A stretch of DNA of 8,175 bases from an uncultured Collinsella sp. (lineage in GTDB: Bacteria; Actinomycetota; Coriobacteriia; Coriobacteriales; Coriobacteriaceae). This document shows positions 6,351 through 8,175 of this stretch, in pieces. Each line of letters begins with the position of its first letter. Position 1 is the stretch's first letter. Location: NCBI GenBank assembly GCA_902474645.1, contig CABRWN010000095.1:1-8175 (forward strand). The letters are read 5' to 3'. The translations under genes were made by a program, and so were the position numbers. Under the pieces are notes generated by a model. It worked only from the letters and a program-made list of their open reading frames with translations, was not told the origin of the DNA and did not search any database.

Positions 6351-6376
6351 GATGTTTCCTTTCGCGTACGAGCGGC

Positions 6377-7906
6377 TTAGTAGCTATCGTACGAATAGTC
6401 GGTAGAATCGCTGGGCGTCTGACCGTCAGTTGCGGTATCGGCGCCATCCGTTGACTGGGCATCGGTACCGTCGGTGGTATCGGTACCATCGGTGGCATCG
6501 GTACCACCGACGGTGTCGGTACCATCAGAACTTTCACCATTCTCGGAATCAGTCGTCTCCTTCTTGGGAACGGTGATCGTCACACGCGCCACGCCCGAGG
6601 TCTTGGTGTCGTAGCGGACCTTTTCACCGTTCTTGGTAACGGTGACGTCGGAAGGCTTGGATGTGGTGATCTCGATCGAGGACTCGGGCGTGTACTCCTG
6701 CTCAAAGGGGCCAGTCGCCTGGGCACCATAGACCGACTTGCCGTCGACCTTGACCTCAATCCACGCGGTCTTTCCCTTGGCAACGGAGACTTTGACCTTC
6801 GTGACCTCGTTCTCTTCCTTCTTGGCCGTCGTCTTGGCAGCGTCCGAATCAGTCGACTCATCCGTCGCCTCATCGGCATCTACGTCCTCGTCGACCGTTT
6901 CGGTCTTCTTAGAAGACTTCTTGGTCGTCGTCTTGGTGGCAACGGGCGTCTCGGGCGTGTTCTCGGGCGCCGAAGATGCGCAGCCGCGCAGAAGCACCAC
7001 GATGAGCACAATCAACAGCAGCGCAACGGCGCCGATGCCGGCGTAGACGATACGCGGATCGAGCCCGTTGTTTTGAGGAGTACGGGATCCGCCGCGTCCA
7101 CGACCGGAACTGCTGCGGCCGCCTCCCTGAGGCATACGACCACAATTGCTATCGGAACGGCCGCGATAGCCACCCTGGCCCTGAAGGCTGCGCTGACCCG
7201 AGCGGGGCGCAAGTTCACCGCGGCCTTGATAGCCACGCTGACCCGAACGCGGAGCCGAGGAGCGCTGGCCATACGGCTGTGATTGAGAGCGAAGACGCGG
7301 CGTCACCTGCGTGGTATCGGCATCCGCATAGCCACCGCGAGAGCGTCCCGTAGAGGCACCACGGTAACCGCGATCGGAATAGCCGCCGTCGCCGTAGCCG
7401 GCACGAGGGTCACGAGCCACGCCGCGGGCAGCGGGAAGTGCACGGTCCTCGGGCATCGGCGTACTGCGGAACCGGTCACGCTGTGAGCGAATTTCCTCGC
7501 CCGAACCCGTCTCGGTAATATAACCGGCCTGCTGAGGACGCTGTCCATAGCGGGTCGAACGACCGCCCTGAACCATCAGGAAGCGCCCGTTATCGACCGA
7601 GGAACGCGAATTGACGTAGCCGGCGGCGTCCTGAAAACGACCGCCCTGCTGCGACGTCTCGCGTTCGTATGCCATCAGGTCGTCAAAGTAGGCATTAACG
7701 ACCTCGCGCGGATTGAGGCCCAAAAAGCGAGCATAGCTCGAAATCATGCCCTGCGCATAGCCGCGCGGCGGCATCGAAGCAAAGTTACCGGTCTCGAAAA
7801 ACTCGATGATCTGCGGCCTGATTTTGATGGTATTGGCGACCTGCTGAATGGAAAGGCCCATTCGGCGACGCTGCTCGAGCAGCATGTCACCAAAGCGTGC
7901 AGCCAT
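6377..7906 (-). CDS. rodZ: RodZ-like membrane protein: HTH_25 head, Arg/Gly/Tyr-rich linker, single TM, extracellular domain
   Basis: RodZ-like proteins link the cytoskeleton or cell-wall machinery to the membrane and help set cell shape. Residues 4-72 form the cytoplasmic helix-turn-helix (EQRRRMGLSIQQVANTIKIR, then GYAQGMISSYARFLGLNP). Residues 83-282 are a disordered linker rich in Arg, Gly, Gln, Ser and Tyr, with RGG and GY motifs and a duplicated APRSGQR (218-224, 233-239). One transmembrane helix spans about 286-307 and ends at Arg-Gly-Cys309. A Thr/Lys/Asp/Glu-rich stalk (311-368) leads to a beta-rich module (369-448) resembling the RodZ C-terminal DUF4115 domain. The tail (451-509) has Thr-Asp-Gly repeats and ends in DYSYDSY. 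At 509 residues it is long for the family because of the linker and tail. The ATG overlaps the ftsK stop by one base (TGATG) and has GGAGG 6 nt upstream. The family is clear; function is inferred. Confidence 0.85.
   Translation of the reverse strand: MAARFGDMLLEQRRRMGLSIQQVANTIKIRPQIIEFFETGNFASMPPRGYAQGMISSYARFLGLNPREVVNAYFDDLMAYERETSQQGGRFQDAAGYVNSRSSVDNGRFLMVQGGRSTRYGQRPQQAGYITETGSGEEIRSQRDRFRSTPMPEDRALPAARGVARDPRAGYGDGGYSDRGYRGASTGRSRGGYADADTTQVTPRLRSQSQPYGQRSSAPRSGQRGYQGRGELAPRSGQRSLQGQGGYRGRSDSNCGRMPQGGGRSSSGRGRGGSRTPQNNGLDPRIVYAGIGAVALLLIVLIVVLLRGCASSAPENTPETPVATKTTTKKSSKKTETVDEDVDADEATDESTDSDAAKTTAKKEENEVTKVKVSVAKGKTAWIEVKVDGKSVYGAQATGPFEQEYTPESSIEITTSKPSDVTVTKNGEKVRYDTKTSGVARVTITVPKKETTDSENGESSDGTDTVGGTDATDGTDTTDGTDAQSTDGADTATDGQTPSDSTDYSYDSY
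6461..6532 (-). repeat. 18-bp tandem repeat encoding Thr-Asp-Gly units
   Basis: The plus strand shows (A/G)TCGGTACC at 6461, 6479, 6497 and 6515, exactly 18 bp apart, with more diverged flanking bases; a related ATCGGCGCC lies near 6437. In the RodZ-like protein this encodes the Gly-Thr-Asp-rich run near residues 459-482. Each unit contains the palindrome GGTACC, so the array could expand or contract by slippage. It stays in frame because each unit is six codons. Confidence 0.75.
7192..7257 (-). repeat. Short in-frame duplication in the RodZ-like linker
   Basis: Two segments 45 bp apart encode APRSGQR (residues 218-224 and 233-239), each followed by a Gln-Gly-rich stretch (GYQGRG and SLQGQGG). 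This is a diverged 15-codon duplication inside the Arg/Gly-rich region and suggests that the linker has grown by local repeat expansion. Confidence 0.55.
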
Positions 7907-8175
7907 CAGAATCCTCCAAACTCACGATCTTCACGTGCCATCTCGGCGTCGACAGATTTCAGCGCGGCAAGACCCTCTTCGTCCAGCAGAACCTCACGCG
8001 GCTTGGAACCGTCAGGCGGACCAACGACACCCTTTTCTTCCAGCATGTCCATAATACGCCCGGCACGCGCATAGCCAACCTTCAGACGGCGTTGCAGGCC
8101 AGATGTGGAGCCCAACTGCGATTCCACCACAATATGGGCGGCTTCCCAAATGAGCGGGTCGTCGTCCTGCGGCTC
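7906..8175 (-). CDS. ftsK: DNA translocase FtsK/SpoIIIE, C-terminal gamma domain (5' end outside window)
   Basis: FtsK/SpoIIIE is a hexameric ATP-driven pump at the division septum that moves chromosome ends into daughter cells. Only the last 89 residues are present; the frame is open to the window edge. They match the winged-helix gamma domain that reads polar chromosome sequences: DPLIWEAAHIVVESQLGSTS, then GLQRRLKVGYARAGRIMDML, EEKGVVGPPDGSKPREVL, and a short acidic tail ending EFGGF. The order Q-R-R-x-K-x-G-Y-x-R-A is typical of the domain. The motor domain with Walker motifs lies beyond 8175. The stop TGA overlaps the start of the RodZ-like gene by one base, indicating translational coupling, and the ftsK-then-rodZ order is common in Gram-positives. 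A GTG near 8130 should not be taken as a start. Confidence 0.94.
   Translation of the reverse strand, partial: EPQDDDPLIWEAAHIVVESQLGSTSGLQRRLKVGYARAGRIMDMLEEKGVVGPPDGSKPREVLLDEEGLAALKSVDAEMAREDREFGGF
7913..7917 (-). promoter_or_regulatory. Ribosome binding site of the RodZ-like gene inside ftsK
   Basis: GGAGG, encoding part of the final Gly-Gly-Phe of FtsK, lies 6 nt before the ATG at 7906. Together with the TGATG overlap it fixes the start and supports coupled translation of the two proteins. Confidence 0.75.

Noticed and set aside
4488..6380. 630-codon open frame on the plus strand across rimO and yajQ
   Set aside because: It is the antisense shadow of rimO, the gap and yajQ, a common result of GC-rich codon use. 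Its translation is a low-complexity Leu/Asp/Gly/His mix without domain motifs, while both minus-strand genes are unmistakable.
6461..6532. CRISPR-like or operator-like repeat array
   Set aside because: The 18-bp units are contiguous, in frame and encode Thr-Asp-Gly repeats, with no unique spacers, so they are protein-coding repeats.
6970..6995. Lipoprotein-type Cys after the RodZ-like transmembrane helix (Leu-Arg-Gly-Cys309)
   Set aside because: A lipobox needs an N-terminal signal peptide and a small or hydrophobic residue at -2; here the helix is internal and Arg is at -2, so lipid modification is unlikely.

Overview
This window reads as a chromosomal housekeeping region of a moderately high-GC Gram-positive bacterium. 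The best fit is an actinomycete of the class Coriobacteriia, possibly Collinsella or a close relative. That assignment is an inference from codon use, protein character, the CGAAC-N4-GTTCG type of SOS box and the gene order; it has not been checked by a database search. All nine genes lie on the minus strand, so transcription runs from position 8175 toward position 1. No mobile element, CRISPR array, tRNA or rRNA was seen.

In transcription order the layout is: the 3' end of ftsK/spoIIIE (8175-7906, 5' part outside the window); a RodZ-like membrane protein with an HTH_25 head (7906-6377); a YajQ family protein (6350-5853); rimO (5825-4476); pgsA (4466-3828); a stand-alone CinA C-terminal/PncC domain gene (3821-3285); a terminator-like hairpin; a regulatory gap of about 250 bp; recA (3027-1879); recX (1867-1175); a second terminator-like hairpin; a gap of about 250 bp with a strong promoter; and rny, encoding RNase Y (917-1, 3' part outside the window). 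The order ftsK, rodZ-like, rimO, pgsA, cinA, recA, rny resembles the well-known cluster of Bacillus and many other Gram-positives. Here YajQ sits between rodZ and rimO, and recX follows recA.

The window appears to hold three transcription units. The first (ftsK to pncC) is tightly packed: gaps run from a 1-base overlap to 27 bases, and no internal promoter was recognised. It joins chromosome segregation, cell shape, ribosome modification, phospholipid synthesis and pyridine nucleotide salvage. The second is recA-recX, with a sigma70-type promoter whose 17-bp spacer contains a palindromic LexA/SOS box; this couples the recombinase and its modulator to DNA damage. The third is rny, with its own near-consensus promoter and a leader of about 160 nt that contains a stable hairpin.

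No clearly new system is visible. The most unusual features are the Arg/Gly/Tyr-rich disordered linker and Thr-Asp-Gly repeat tail of the RodZ-like protein, four CCAAA elements spaced exactly 11 bp apart upstream of the recA promoter, and the hairpin-bearing rny leader.
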